Source of the DNA: Hymenolepis diminuta | Taxonomy: Eukaryota > Platyhelminthes > Cestoda > Cyclophyllidea > Hymenolepididae | DNA length: 64,000 bases | Assembly (NCBI GenBank): GCA_900708905.1 | Contig: CAADRB010000042.1 | Coordinates: 426,382 to 490,381, forward strand | Direction: 5' to 3' | Shown here: piece after piece, positions 36,141 to 51,201 of the stretch | Position numbering within the stretch: the stretch's first letter is position 1 | How the letters are laid out: each line of letters opens with the position of its first letter | Translations under genes and position numbers: made by a program | Notes under the pieces: model-generated | What the model was told of the DNA's origin: nothing | The model's database searches: none | Seen by the model: only the letters and a program-made list of their open reading frames with translations

Positions 36141-39100
36141 AATGGCTCCGGAATACTTCACCTCTACTCTAGTCAAATGGTATAAAACTTAACATAACAA
36201 ATTTAGGATACTATTCAATAAATAAATACTTGATTTAGAGGAAATTAAACCTGAGGAAACAAATTCTAGTGTTAAACACAATTCAATTTAAGTTAGGTCT
36301 GAGTAGATTTAAGTAAAAGAGATTCCAAAAATCATTCTCAAAGAAGGATGCTAATATAATCTACGTCAGAACTGCTCAGATAGAGATAACGCCTGGTTCC
36401 AGTTCGAAAATGAAATAGGGAATGATTTGTCTTCCATAGAAAACGTTAATCTGGAAAGGATAATACTGAGAACAACCTGTCATTTTTCCCTTTTCCATTC
36501 TCATAACTGTACGCTTTGACCTCGTTCTCTTTTTATGAGTATTATTCGATGATTCCTGCATTAATTTCATTTAAACTATCCTTTCTTAATGATAGAGAAG
36601 ATATTTTATACTTTTCAAACTCAAGACTGAAGTTTTTCAACTGATGTAAAAAATATTAAAGGTTAAATCCATGCAATTGAAATCAAACCTGTTGCATTGT
36701 GGGGAATTTAAAAGAGCGGGTGGAGAATGCATGACCATTCAATCACTTGATCAATAATCTCTAAACACCTTAACCATAAACTCATTCAGTAATGTAGTAA
36801 TCCAATCCTGAAGTTTGAAACATTATGACATGACGCAGCGAACCAAAATAGATAAATAAATCAGAAACAAGAAAAATTCAATTAAAAATACATTAAAATG
36901 TTAAAGAAACCAGATCTTATGCAAATTTGCATTGGTCGGGTGAATATAACTGGGTACATTCGTGATTATGGGAAGCATAATAAATATTTCGGCATCAAAA
37001 TGTACTTTTCCATAAATTATGATGATTGCAAATGCGTAGTTGATAAAATAAGTAACTTCTGAGATCTTTAGATTTTACCTGGCATTCGATAAAAAATGGT
37101 GTCATTTCCGAAATGCTGTTCTTTATTTTTCAACAAATATCTCATAGCTAAGAGAGGATGATTTGGTCAACTCCTTGATTCTAATCTACTTATCAATCAG
37201 CTCCACATATTTTAGAGATGCTTTAACACTTTGAAACCTAGGAGTCAAATCATCCACTTTGAAAGCTTGGTCAAAATATAACAAACTATTCAAAAAAGAA
37301 GATCTCATGTAATATTTAATGCTAATCCAATTAGAAGGGCGGCACGGACTCTTACGAATTAAAAGTTATATGACAACGACGAAATCGCTGCTTCAGTTCC
37401 GCAAATGACTGAGCGGATGTGAAGTCTTAATCCATGAGAAAGCTTGCGATCTTGGCTTGAAATTGAGATAATTGTAAACATTAATTTCACCTGAGAAATG
37501 TCAACTTATTAATTTGTAACAAAAATTTCCGAATAAGGAATAAATCTAATTAACTTTTGAAAGGAGCCGAATGGGATATTTCTCGGGTACTGAATTATGA
37601 ATCGTTGAATTTCCAATACCTGGGAGTGTAATCTGACCACATTTTTTGGCTAAGTAGACAGGCAAATCACATTATTGATGTGTGAATCTGTATTAACATA
37701 TTGATTTTCTTAATAAATGTACTGGAGGCCGTCTTCCTCATTTCTACGCCTTTGATCTACTCTAACCATATTTCAATCAAATGATTTAGTAGTAATATAC
37801 ATTTATAACGCTCGCAATCTCAATGATCTTCTATTTCTAGATAAAGGCATGAGACTGAACTCGTGGCAACTACACAACTAGAAACCCAAACTACTGGTTG
37901 GTTTGCCGTTACACGAACTCATCGGCTAAACTTGTTTGAAAGTGGATTGAACTGTTATTTGCATTGGCATAAAACTAGCAGATTGTTGAAATTAAAAGAT
38001 TTTAAGTCATTAAACAACAAATGCATTTTGTTGTTATTTATTAAACTTACCTTCAAATAGGGGGGATTTTCTAGCATTATTTGCGTTAATCGGATGTCGC
38101 ATTATTATAAATCTAATCCATTAAACACTAAAAAATTTTTAATAAAAGTTATAACCATGGTTTTTGAATTATTAAAAATTGTGCACAAGGGAAATCTTTA
38201 CATACGAGCATCCAAATATTTGCTTTTCACGTTCATTTTCATTTAGTTATTGAAATTTTAAAAGTCAGTTTAGAACCCCTTACTTCTAACTCGTATTTCC
38301 GCAGTACTCGGGTGCTAACAGAAAAAAGGGAGTGATTGAAACTTCACCTTAGGTCGTCAAACGAAATACATAGGATAGACTGAATAAGTTCATATAGTGA
38401 ACAAAATGTGGAAGAACTGTGCCAAAATTTCATTTTTCCACGGAATATTAGAAGACTGCTGACTGAGGCTGAGATAAGCCAATGAATAAGTAGCACTTAT
38501 CCAGTTAATAAAGCTACTCTAGGAAACCAAACCCGGTTAGACTTAGAAATCCTTTTAAAAGATTAATGATCCTTCTAAAGGCTAGCAAAATGCAAAAGGC
38601 TTCCAGTTATGTTGGACAGTTGGACGTAGGTGAGAGAACAGGAGGTAAGAACAGGAAGAGGAATTGAGAGGGCAGAGAATGGTGTCAGTATATATATGTA
38701 GATACGTATATACATTCGAAACCTTCAAAATTTGTGCGACTGATAAAAGTAAACAAAATAGAAAGGCAGATTTGCAGAAATCGCTTTAGATGACAAATAT
38801 GGAGAACAGCGATATTTAGCTTAGATTAAGTTGTCACTTTAACAAAACCATCTAAGAACAAGTAGAGGGAAGCAGAAAATTCATTTCTCAAAGTCCCGAA
38901 ACGACTGGATAGACAACAGGTCAGTGGAATCTTGATCTCCAGAGTATGACTGCATGACAGATTGTCTCTGAGACAAGACGAACCTTAGTATAATTAACTT
39001 TCCCCTGTCATTAAATGCACTTCGTTTGTCTGCTCAAGCGATTTTAATTGCGATAAAATGTGATCCAACCAAACAGTCTAAATCTAGGTAACCGGAACGG

Positions 39101-42100
39101 TCCCGAGAATGTAAGGAGTGGAAGGGTTCATGGATTCAATGTCTGTAACATCTCAGCCAGTAAGTTAGCGGAAACAAACACGAACAGAATACAGAGAACT
39201 AATAACTAGCAAAGAAAGCAATGCTTAAAAAGAATCGCAAACGTTTAATTGAGGGAGGAATCGATAAAACAAGAATAGAAAAAACTGAAATCATGGGAGA
39301 CGGAGTTGCGAATTAACGTAAAATTAAATGCGCCCTTATAAAAAAATAAGAGTGAAGAGGGACGGTGAATCAATTTTCAATCGGTAATATGACTGGAAAG
39401 CGACTTCCTATAAAGATCTGAAGATAGTCAAATGTTCAAGAACGTGCCAAGTTAAATATGTTGCTTGGAAATGATTTATTTCAGTTCAAATATAGCAATA
39501 AATCATAACATAAGTGCTGCTAGTTCGGCACGAAGACCATCAAACAGATTCTGTGACAAGGTCCCAAATAGTTTAAGAAATTTAATTTTTATTTTTATCA
39601 ACAGATCAAATTTAAATTAAATCTTGTTTTAAATGTTCTTCTAATATTCCTTTTTCATAAAAATGACTCCTAATAATATTCCTTTGAATACAGGTTGTAA
39701 TTGTCTTAGTTACCGGTAATAGATTCGTGATCGAATTCGCTTATGACTTCAAGAAGTTGAGCAGTAGCAAAGTGGGAAAATAAATCGATAAATTCCATAA
39801 ATTTTTTGTGAAATTCAGAGCATTGGGTTTTGATTTTGAAATCTAACTAAACTGGGTATTTAAAAATCATTTGATTTTCACCCGGATATTTTCGGAAGAA
39901 AAGTAAGTTACAGTTAGAGGAGTGCTTTAAAAACCAGTTCTTATCTTAATATTTAAATGAAATTGATTAGATGCTTAAATACTTGACAATTCGTTTGAAA
40001 TTGATGAAAATGCTTTATTTTGAGTAAATTTTAATTGAAATGTCATATGACCTAGACAGAGATAGGGTGATTATTTATTGCACAATGTCATGGTAAAACC
40101 AATAAAAATTTCGTCATTTTGATTAAAAAGAAAATCCGGTTTGATACGATAAAATAGGAGCCAAAACGTTTGATCTTTACTAAGAAAAGGAAAATTATGA
40201 AATTTAAATACAACTAAGAAAAACCTGTAACCACACATCTGTTGCAAGTCCAACATCATGTCATTTAGACTTAGGAAAAAGGTGAAGGATTAACAGGATG
40301 CGTCATATTAGATTAAAGCGTGAGGGTCAACTGAGATTAGTTTCGAAAGAATCTAGCAGTTTTATTGCATTTTCAAGGTCACCGTGGATCGCACGTGTTC
40401 ACAGAAAGTGAACCTAGGGAAGCTCTGCTAGTGTTAGAATCGTATAAGGTCTTATCGTCCCGCTGGCATCTTGGCTAATAATAGGAGGTAACAAAATGTC
40501 AAAATTAACCAACTTTTCAACAAATTCACTAAGGTAACTAGGGGAAATTCCTAAAATTTAAACATTGAAACATGTAGCAATAAAATATGTACGTGTAAGA
40601 CCCTTTTCTACACCTATCCTATTCTCTTTCTTAACCCATACTGAAACCATCTGCCGGTTCCAGAGTTCAAGTACTTTCTTTTATGCCTCGCTTTACTCAA
40701 TCAATAAATGAACGAGTCTGATAATTCAATAATTTTCATGTTAAAACGGGATCATCTGACTTTCAGAAAGGAGCGATTTAGAGCTTGATTAGCAATGCAA
40801 AATGATAAGAGACTTCAGGAAGTTTTGTTCATGATGAAGAGAAAAATGGAAGTGAAATCATGAAACTATTCATTCAACTGGGCAGTTATTTAAGATTAGG
40901 ACAATTCCCACTTCAATTTGTCGATAATATATTTAATCAGAATAATATAATCCGTAAATTACTCAAACATGTCTTTATTACAATTCAATACATAACAAGG
41001 TTAAGATAGCTAGTTTTTCTGCCGTGTCAGTAACTTTCCTTTAATGTGGTGAGAAAGTACTTCGTATCACTCTTGCGATTCTATTATTGTGAAGTTGATA
41101 GATTATCAAGGGCTGTTCTGCCACTAATCCAGAACTGTAGCTTAAAACGAACAGTATTGACGTTAAATGCCCAACTCCCTGCTGCTCCAGGCCTTAAAAA
41201 ATATGTTCAAAACGGCATCTGTCAAAATGTTATTCCAAAACTCCGATACTGTCCTATCTTAATTGGACAATTAATGAGGTTTATGTTTAACTGTGACGGT
41301 TTCAAATGCATAATATTACTAATGGTCCAAATACAGCGAAAAATGGCATTACATTTTCCACAAACTGAAGTGCAAAATGAACAAGAGACATTTTCGAATC
41401 CACAGAAATCAATTTTTAATCTCCTCAAGATCTTGACTATAAATCTGTATTATATCTGCTTGTCCAACTAGCATAATATTAACTAGATTTACAAATAAAT
41501 GTTCATTTATTATTCAACAGATCATGTTAAGGGTGATTTTACTAAGTATTTCTCAACAAATAAGATTAAATTACCTAAATTTAAAAAAAATTACTACAGT
41601 TTGATAACCAATGATTCTAGATGTAATGTTAACGTTGGGCATTCTAGTGGCGTTATACTCTATATATACTCTGTGCATTTCCAAAATGATTCTTGAATCA
41701 CATTCTCAATGACAATACTTTAGTTCTCGTCCTCAAGGCCGCAGTGATGTCCTAATGTCTCTATGACTCAAACCCCCACCTATCATATTTAGGCAAGTAA
41801 ATCGAGTCCTCTTTTTTCTGTAACTGTTTCGTTTCATTTAAAAGTACATTTGCACTAATACTCTCGCGCGCGTCCTTGCCCAAGTGAATCATATAAACAG
41901 TGTTTGTATTCCCACTCACACAGACAACAGACATGCGCTTGTCATTTGTCGGCTCCTAATCTTCCCTCTCGTACTCTCTGTCCCTCATCTCTCTTTTAAT
42001 CGTTTGAATTCCCATCATGCTTTATTCGATACACCTTGGCCTACGCAACCTTTTGTGTTCTACATTTTTGAACTGCGGTTTTGTAACTCCTAAGTTGGTG

Positions 42101-43979
42101 ACCACTGGGTTTCTGTTACCCCAACAATACAAGTAAAGGAATATCATTTGGCATTTAAGTCTTAATATAACTTGAGAAATCGAATAGACTTTAATTTCTA
42201 GCGTGCATATATTTTAATTTCGATTAAACTTGTAAATGTAACAATTTCAGAATTCCACTGTCTCTAAAAATTATTACATTGTTCTAAATACTGTTTATCT
42301 CTAGTTATTAATAACCTCTTTTATTACTTAAGTAAATTTCTGCACATGATCGTTGTAAAACTAGTGAAATACATGGTATGATCAAAGTTCAAGCGATAAA
42401 TTCAATTAAAATACGATTAACTGTCTCTAAATACATCGCGATATGGATGGTTACTCTCTGAGAACATATTACTCTTCTATGAATCAGTTTATTTCTTAGA
42501 CCTTTAAATCGGATTTGTTAATGCTTTGAATTAGAAGAAGGAAGTTGTTTGGGCGAATATATAGAAACATTACATACTAAGAAACTATTTCTGCCTCCGG
42601 TTACCTTTTTTTAAAACAATCGAATTTTGCTGTTTGTTTCGACCACGTGATAATCATTCTGAAAAAAGGCGGGGTACCATGTGTAACATCTTCGAGAAAA
42701 GTTATTTATTTGAAATCTGCTCTTCTAAACTCGTACACGCATAGGAAGTTATGTAATGAAATTAAAACAATGACGCAATTATGACCTGGATATTAATTCA
42801 TTAAATTCCTGGAGTAGTAAACCTGAAGTCGCACTAATTCCAGTCAAATTACTTTTGTCATCTGACTGAAATATCCTCGTAAAATCTAATAATCGTAAAG
42901 GCTAAACGAAAATAAAAACTTTTCCTAAATCTGAAGAACAAGTGCAGAGATGGACGAGTGGTGTTCTGAACGATCACAGAGGAAGGAAAGAGAAAAGAGA
43001 GAGTTATATGAAGAAAAACTGGGTAAACGTCTAAACTGCTTACGTGGAAGCGGTATTGCGTTTAATGGATAAATAAAGCACACATAAGTTCCAAGTGTGT
43101 TAGAAGTCGGCCCGCAGCTTTGCTGGACCAAGCTGAAGCACATTCCTTCACGCAGAGTGGACACTAAGGTAGCCGAATTTGGAGCTCAGTGTGGCTATTA
43201 GTTAGATCAGGGATTAAAGTCATCGGCCACCATCGCTCCTGGTAGAGATTTTGTAGTCAAAGACAAGTTAGCTGCTATCACTCCCCATTTGTACTTATGG
43301 TCTTTAGTCCTTATTTCCATCTTTCATTCATCTTAAAGAGCGTATGGCTTTTCATATTTACTTGTTTTATTTATATGATGTCCCATAACAGAGACATATT
43401 TGAACCAATCCTCTAAATACGCTTAGAGTAGTTGTCTGGGTTTGTCCTCTTCGTGAATCACACTTTGATAGTTTAGGCTGTCCAGCTATATAAATCATTG
43501 TGTGGCAGCTACAAACGCAATTAGATCATTCAGAAAGCAAGCTAAGTGAGGATATCAGTACCTTGAACTTTTTAGTTTTCTAGGAATTGTCAAGCGACAT
43601 GACAAGTGGGCGAAGTATTTCAGCGGGAAACAGATCATATAATCGATTGGGTTTCCTAAACTTTTCAGATGTAAAAGCTATCAAGGATTGGTCAATGGAA
43701 AAATGATAAGTAAAATATGCATCTTTATATCCCTCTGAATTCTTGAATAACCAATTAAATCATCGACCTTCAATCGGACTCAGGCTGAGATGTGGACTTA
43801 ACGAATAGATTAAATTAGAAGCTACAATTATCATTATTGCAAAATAAATGGAAATCGTCTCAGATACTGAAATCAGCAAGATATGGGCGTAGATGGACTT
43901 TGGAGTTGATGTTATGACGAAATTTTGAATACTGTTTCGAATATTCTTCTTGACAGAGTGACTGAAAAGCAACTCACTT
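36141..43979. other. Long intergenic stretch, no gene supported
   Basis: The longest frame is 141 codons at 41046-41471 (plus). It has no ATG near its start, no motifs and a length near what chance allows in 64 kb. A patch at 42930-43060 shares a short purine-rich GATC(G/A)CAGAGGAAGGA segment with about 60903, so it may be part of a dispersed repeat. Nothing else was recognised. Confidence 0.45.
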
Positions 43980-43984
43980 TAGAG

Positions 43985-44235
43985 CTATAAACAAACGAGC
44001 GGTTCGGAAGTCCGTAGCTCGAGTTCAAGGGGGGTAATTGATCATTACTGGAGTATATGCTCAAATCTGCACAAAGACAGTCAAGAACTGAAATTCAAAA
44101 CCCAAGGCCACAAGTTCTTTAATGGAGTTCCTATTGGCTTAAGGAAATACTGGTACATATGAGTATTTTATTTATGTGGATGGCCAACCGCACCAATTAT
44201 TTCTGGCTAATATAAACAATGCTAACTGCCCATTT
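43985..44235 (+). repeat. SINE-like repeat, copy 3
   Basis: GGATGGCCAACCGCACCAATTA at about 44179, followed by CTGGCTAATAT, matches the body of the 14.77 kb copy. The sequence to its left (AGCGGTTCGGAAGTCCGTAGCTCGAG) may be a diverged head. I can support the shared body but not exact ends or target-site duplications. Confidence 0.45.
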
Positions 44236-45795
44236 CTTTCCAAGATATCTTCCTCCTATGCAAGTCAAATGCTTTTAACACTCTTCCTAATGGGTTCGAG
44301 AAATTTTGTGTGTATTTCGAAATTCAAATAAAACCCTATGCTAGATGTAACCGATTACTATATTTTTTATATAAAAAACTGCTGAATAATATAGTTGATA
44401 TTAAAATTGGCAGTTATTTCGTATATAACTTCTCCATCTTAGTGAAATTGTAGACTTTTAAAATTTATATCCTTTACCTTTCCTAAATTTTTTTTGAATT
44501 GGGAAGCCTTATAATCACTCAATGACTTGAATTAACCTGATGCATAAGCAATGAACCATTTGAGTGGGCGGTAACAGAAAACGAAACTTTTGAAGAAATG
44601 TTGATAAACATTCTTGCTCAATTAGAATACTTCATTTCAATAAAAAGAAATCATAGTACTCAATTATTAAAACTAAGTTAACCATAAATAATCGATTATT
44701 TCAGTTGATAATGACACAACTAAATGATATGATTAAATAGATTAATTGCAGTGAGATTGGATGTACTTACAATGTGTTGAGATGAATAGATGAAGATGAG
44801 TTAAATTCAAATTTTCGGTTGTAAAGAGATACTCCACTTTACGGTAGTACACAAAAATAAAATACGTTCTGCATAACCTTCTCTAAAATGTGAGCACAGT
44901 GGTCCCTCATTGGCAGCTGAGAAAGTAAGCATCAGCCTGCACAAGTAATATACAAATTTGATTGGGTAATATGAAGCCGAATGCTTAATTGGTAGATGCG
45001 CCTGCATAAACCCTGATCCTGATATGAAATTTGACTAATTGTGAAGTAAACGGGATATGCAAGGTGAGGCGTCTATAAACTGTGATAACACACGCATTTG
45101 ACCTTTAGGCGCACTTATTATATATAACTTGATTTCGTTTATTGTTCATAATGATTTAATGAGGCAGGAACAGAATAACTACTTATTTCATTTCAGCGAC
45201 TATAGGATATAATTGAAAAATGACATTCTGAAAAAAACTTGCCCTATGCATAATAGAAATTAATTTCTCTTTCATGGAAGACATTTTGCATATTTGTCAC
45301 TTTTGAGGTGGTGATGGCTTATCCACACCGGTGAATTTCATATATTCGGGATCTTACTCGCATGGAAACGTTGCATAAACAGAATAGAAACGTGAGGACC
45401 GCCTGAACATTTCGGAGGTGATAACAAGACTGCCTCTATTTACTGTCAACTAGGTCCTTTATTTATTTCAAATGACGGGATAAGAAAGCTTTACAACTCC
45501 CATCGTGGAAAAAAATACCAGCATAAAGGAAATGAAAGCTCACTAAAAGATAGGTTCACTTTAAAAAGTGTTTAGGGACTAAAGGTTAACGTCAGGGAAT
45601 CAGGAAAACTAACCTATTTGAGCTCTAGAATCAAGTTTTTTCCATGAAGAAGGATTCGCAAAGAGTAGATTACTCCGAGAATCCACATATCCAGGCTCTT
45701 ACTAAATTATAGTCCTAATGAAGGGATGTCCGCGCATCCGCTAGTCGAGATTTTTCCTGTTATCTCAAGAGCATTTCTGACAGTCCTAAGTGATA
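44236..45795. other. Intergenic stretch left of the mariner element
   Basis: No gene, RNA or repeat could be supported here. Confidence 0.4.
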
Positions 45796-45797
45796 TA

Positions 45798-45822
45798 TCA
45801 GGTTGTAACAGAAGTTCTGTCC
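45798..45822 (+). repeat. mariner terminal inverted repeat, left
   Basis: Begins TCAGGTTGTAACAG and is the exact reverse complement of 47077-47101. A TA dinucleotide precedes it. Confidence 0.95.
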
Positions 45823-45866
45823 ATTTTTTAATTTAAATTAAAGCGAAAATTTCGTCAAAAATACAT

Positions 45867-46932
45867 TTATTTACGTTCAATAGAGTCACCATGTTTATTA
45901 ATTACATCTTCCCACATTACCATAATTTCTCTGATTCCTTCTTCATAGAATTTGGTCAGTTTGGACTCAAAAAAAGAAACCAGCTTTTTCATTTCGACCT
46001 CCTCTCTTGAAGTAAGCCTTTGTCTCATTTAATGATTTTGTAAGCTCCTGAAAAGCTGAAATTCGGTTGGTGCAAGTTAGGAGAATATGGTGGGTGATGC
46101 GTGACTTCAACGCATCAACGAGATTTTTGGTTGCTCTTGAAGTGTGGAGTCTGGCATTGTCATGGTGTCAAGGACTGCAGAATCACTCCTTTTCTACTGA
46201 TCAAAGAAGGCCGTTTTTCCTGCCGTTAACTGCTTTTAAACGAGTTAGCTGCTGACAATAGACTTCAGATTTTATTGTTTGATTGTCACCCACTAGTTCA
46301 TAATAAACAATTCCCTTCAAATTCCAGAATACACACAGATGAATTTTTCCGGGTGCAGTCCACTTCTCGGCTGTGAAAATCGCTTTGAACCACTGTCTTG
46401 ACTTAGTCACTGTCTTTTGCGCTTAATATTGTTGTAAAGGATCCACTTTTCGTCACTGTCAGTTATGATTCAGTCCAAAAAAAGGTGTCTGAAGTTCACG
46501 ATAACGCAGTGAAACACAGCAGGTCACACACTGTTGCTTGTTGATTTCTGACAAATCATGTGGGAAGGGGCCCATTTCTAGCATTTGAGATTTTGCCAGA
46601 CAAATCTTTTCATTTCCCTATATCTGATCATATGGCGGCTTACGTTAAAGGTTTTGCTCAGTTCTCTAGTAGCGCAGGTTGGATTTTCGCCAATGGCAAC
46701 TTGCAATTACTCAGAATTGAGTTTTTTGAGCATTCTGCTCTCGGTTCGTTTTTCAGGCTGAAGTCATCCTTTTTGAAAAGTGAAGGTGAAAACTACCTTC
46801 TGCAGATGCTTTCATTCACAACATCATTTCCATAAGTGTCTTTAAGTGTTTTCCTGCTGAGCTTGCTGTATTTCCTTTATGAAATTCAAAGAGTAAGATA
46901 TGCCTGATATGCTCTTTATTCGGAGTGTACAT
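45867..46932 (-). pseudogene. mariner transposase pseudogene
   Basis: Homologous reading starts at ATG 46930-46932 (MYTPNKEHIRHILLFEF) and can be followed by family similarity to a TAA at 45867-45869, about the usual 340-350 residues. Recognisable pieces include the helix-turn-helix start (FHKGNTASSAGK), the first catalytic aspartate block (TDSDEKWI, about 46450), the FWNLKGIVYYELV block (about 46330) and the HDNAR block (about 46150). The frame is interrupted by a one-base loss after SSAGK, by in-frame stops (one at a Trp position after ICRR, another before the central block) and by at least one more frame change near 46390. It is therefore not expected to make active transposase. The antisense open frames at 46067-46255 and 46560-46835 are shadows of it. 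Confidence 0.88.
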
Positions 46933-47076
46933 TAGGACTAGAAATAGTTATTAATGACGATAATTATCACGCAACCTGAAAGAAGAAATACCATTTTATT
47001 AATTACCATAGATAAGCATACAAAATTAGCAAGCTAAATTGAAGTGATCGTGCCCTAAACACATAGCTTGAAAATC

Positions 47077-47101
47077 GGACAGAACTTCTGTTACAACCTG
47101 A
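47077..47101 (-). repeat. mariner terminal inverted repeat, right
   Basis: Ends CTGTTACAACCTGA, the exact reverse complement of the left repeat, and is followed by TA. It lies 145 bp upstream of the transposase start, on the promoter side. Confidence 0.95.
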
Positions 47102-47103
47102 TA

Positions 47104-47930
47104 CATGGAATCTTAGCTACCAACTAATAACTAACTTGTATGTGCCACATTAGTTATTCGTCATGGCAACTAGCAATAAACAAAATACAGTTAGACAGGA
47201 TACCAAAGCACTATAATAAAAGCAGATGGCTATCGATCGAATACAAGGGATCTTATTTTATACCATTTGACCGAGAAGTGTGTTATAAATATATATACAG
47301 CGGTATGTGCCGACTCAGTCGCTGATTTTCGGAACGAAAAGAGAGCTGAAAAAGTGCTAGTTTATCTTAAGGAGGGTTCATAATTTTTACTGAAGTCTCT
47401 GGATTTGATAAGGTATTTCTCCTTTTTTTCTTCTGAACTATTCTCTGAATGTCTGACTCAGCATATGTCGGAGATATTTCTTTCAATTATGACAGCTCTT
47501 ATCAGTCGTCTGTTATAACTATGGCAAATAGCTCCTTGAAACACAGTTTCATATTTGTGTGTATTTTATCTTAATACTTTAGCACGAATTTAGCGAAATA
47601 ATTATGGTGCTTCTCTTTGGAACTTGTTCGCCGATTTGCAGTGGGCAAAGCAACATGAGACCCGTTTAGGGTCCAAACTTCGAGAGAGGTAATATAATGA
47701 ATTCTCTGGCGCGGGTACTTCTGCGAATTCAGCCCAACTCAGTTATCGTCGATCCCCAAATATGGCATATATATAGTGTCTAGAAATACATTACGAGTTC
47801 TACAGGGTGCAAAAGGTAATTTTCCATTTTCTTATATGTACATTTTTAAAGAGATATGATCTATCTGTTTACTCTTACCTTGTCTCTACATAGAGTAGAT
47901 CCGTGGTTTAAGCTTGCTCCCAGCAGGTTG
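47104..47930. other. Intergenic stretch right of the mariner element
   Basis: No gene, RNA or repeat supported. Confidence 0.4.
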
Positions 47931-48050
47931 GTCAGGGACTATATATCGACGTAGAAAATGTCGGTTCTCGTAAGGTCACTGAAGTTAAACTGCGTCGGGC
48001 CGGCCTAGTTGGTATACTTCATACTGACTAATTCCGGTGTTGCAAGCCAT
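47931..48050 (+). pseudogene. 5S rRNA-derived sequence
   Basis: The segment keeps the central and internal-promoter part of animal 5S rRNA: TCGGTTCTCGTAAGGTCACT, GAAGTTAAACTGCGTCGGGCC and the 3' CCGGTGTTGCAAGCC, at the expected spacing within about 120 bp. The 5' strand (GTCAGGGACTATATATCGACG) and the loop after GGGCC are diverged, so terminal helix I is poorly formed. It could be a decayed dispersed 5S gene or the head of a 5S-derived SINE. It does not look like a clean functional copy. Confidence 0.7.
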
Positions 48051-49316
48051 GACCATGGCTAGGCTCTTTTCCTACCTAATCGTGATGTTGTGGTGAACTA
48101 CTGGTAATGAGCCCAAATGATCTTAATAAAATGACACTTAGGCCAACGGGAGAGATACCAACCAACCTTGCAATGATTGGAGAATAATCATCCTCTCAAA
48201 TAAACTCTAAGTCCAATCGTCAATCTACACTGAACGCAACACGTTGAAACATGAGTTAATTGGCCTTGCATTTCCATTTCACTTTGCTAGTATATTCTTT
48301 GTATTTAGAAAACTAATATATTTTGGCTAATAACTACTCTTTCCTCGTTTTCTGCATATCTATTCTTAAACTAGCGTTAGTTTTGCAAAGGGCTTATATA
48401 AGCATCGGGCGAGTCTATCTTGGGTTTAGCCTAACTGTTTTCAAGGAGGTGTCATCTATCTCTTATCAGCCGTGAAACTTGAACAAGATTTGATTGTGGG
48501 AAGCAAATGACGTCGAATAACAGAGTCCAACAATTGATAAAGGGGAGGGAAGTAAAAAACACAGAGAACGAAGTTGAGGTACAAAAGGGTCTTACTTCAT
48601 TTGATTTTTTGGATTCGGGTTGTACACTATTAATTAAATAGGTAGTTCACTTCCCAAAATCCAAATCTCACTAATCGTCTGTTGGAGTGCGGCAAACGCT
48701 TGGCTACGACGTTTAGTGCTCATTGACCGTTGTTCTTCTTCCAGTGGTTGAGAAGTTAAATGATCTTACATGATACCCTGCAGTTGACAGTTTTCCATTT
48801 TCTTCGTTGATATGATAATATCAATAATTAGACAGCCATCGCTACTTAAATAATTTAAGTACCACTCTATAAATGAGTCTTCTGGAATCGGCAGAGAGCA
48901 AATGGCATAGGAATTATTCCGAGAATTATGGACCAACATTCCTAAGCGGCAAATCAAAGGCAGAGACCTTTGCGAATCCTAACCTAATACTTTATACTTT
49001 AAAACCCAAATTTACCATCTACTGACTGTAGTTTGGATTTTTGGAGAGCAGTTTTACAGCGTCTGGAAACCTAAAAAAAGTACTACGAACATCAACCCCT
49101 AAAATCCTAAAAGATGTTCCGCATACAACTACCCACGGTGATCAAGATTATCCAATTTGTATGTTAAATTATGACCGAAAATCTACTTAAATTATCAGGT
49201 AGATTTCAATAAAACGACCACCCAAAACGCAACAGTAAACCAAAATGCCGTAGTAGAGAACAAAAAGATGCAGATTTTTGGGAATTAAGGAGTCACGTTC
49301 AAAAAAGCATTGCGAA
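48051..49316. other. 3' flank of PSMC1, no gene supported
   Basis: AT-rich sequence with only short chance open frames. It contains the 3' UTR of the minus-strand PSMC1 gene near 49.2-49.3 kb. Confidence 0.4.
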
Positions 49317-50846
<1,530 letters not shown>

Positions 50847-51201
50847 CTCTTAATCACTACTGATCAAACGCAGACAGAACGCACGGACACTAGTTTACCC
50901 GGTAAGATTCAAGGACGAATGAAATATACTGACGGATAACTAAATTGTAATACTGGATTTTATAATGTTATGAAATTTTTAAGGCAAATTTATATACTTC
51001 AATTAATACAAAATTTTTTATTGATTGGGTGTTGACGAATTCACAAATCAAGACTCTCAGATATTGAAATTAATTAGCATTAAAAACTATTATTTATTAA
51101 TGCCTCTAAAGGGTTGCATCGCTGCTCACAGATAAAAATTACTTAATTGACTCTATCTAAGCAAATATATCGGTATGTATTACCGTTATAAATAAATAGC
51201 A

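Larger units (their letters stand above)
45798..47101 (-). mobile_element. mariner-family transposon, structurally complete, transposase broken
   Basis: A 1,304-bp element with perfect 25-bp terminal inverted repeats is flanked on both sides by the TA target duplication (45796-45797 and 47102-47103). The transposase is read on the minus strand. The size, TA target and transposase motifs are those of Tc1/mariner elements. Identical inverted repeats suggest insertion was not very ancient, although the coding region is damaged. Confidence 0.93.

Noticed and set aside
41046..41471. A 141-codon plus-strand frame, the longest outside recognised genes
   Set aside because: It opens at GTG without a good ATG, shows no motifs or splice context, and one frame of this length is roughly expected by chance in 64 kb of AT-rich DNA.
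46560..46835. A 91-codon plus-strand frame inside the mariner element
   Set aside because: It is the antisense shadow of the transposase reading on the minus strand.
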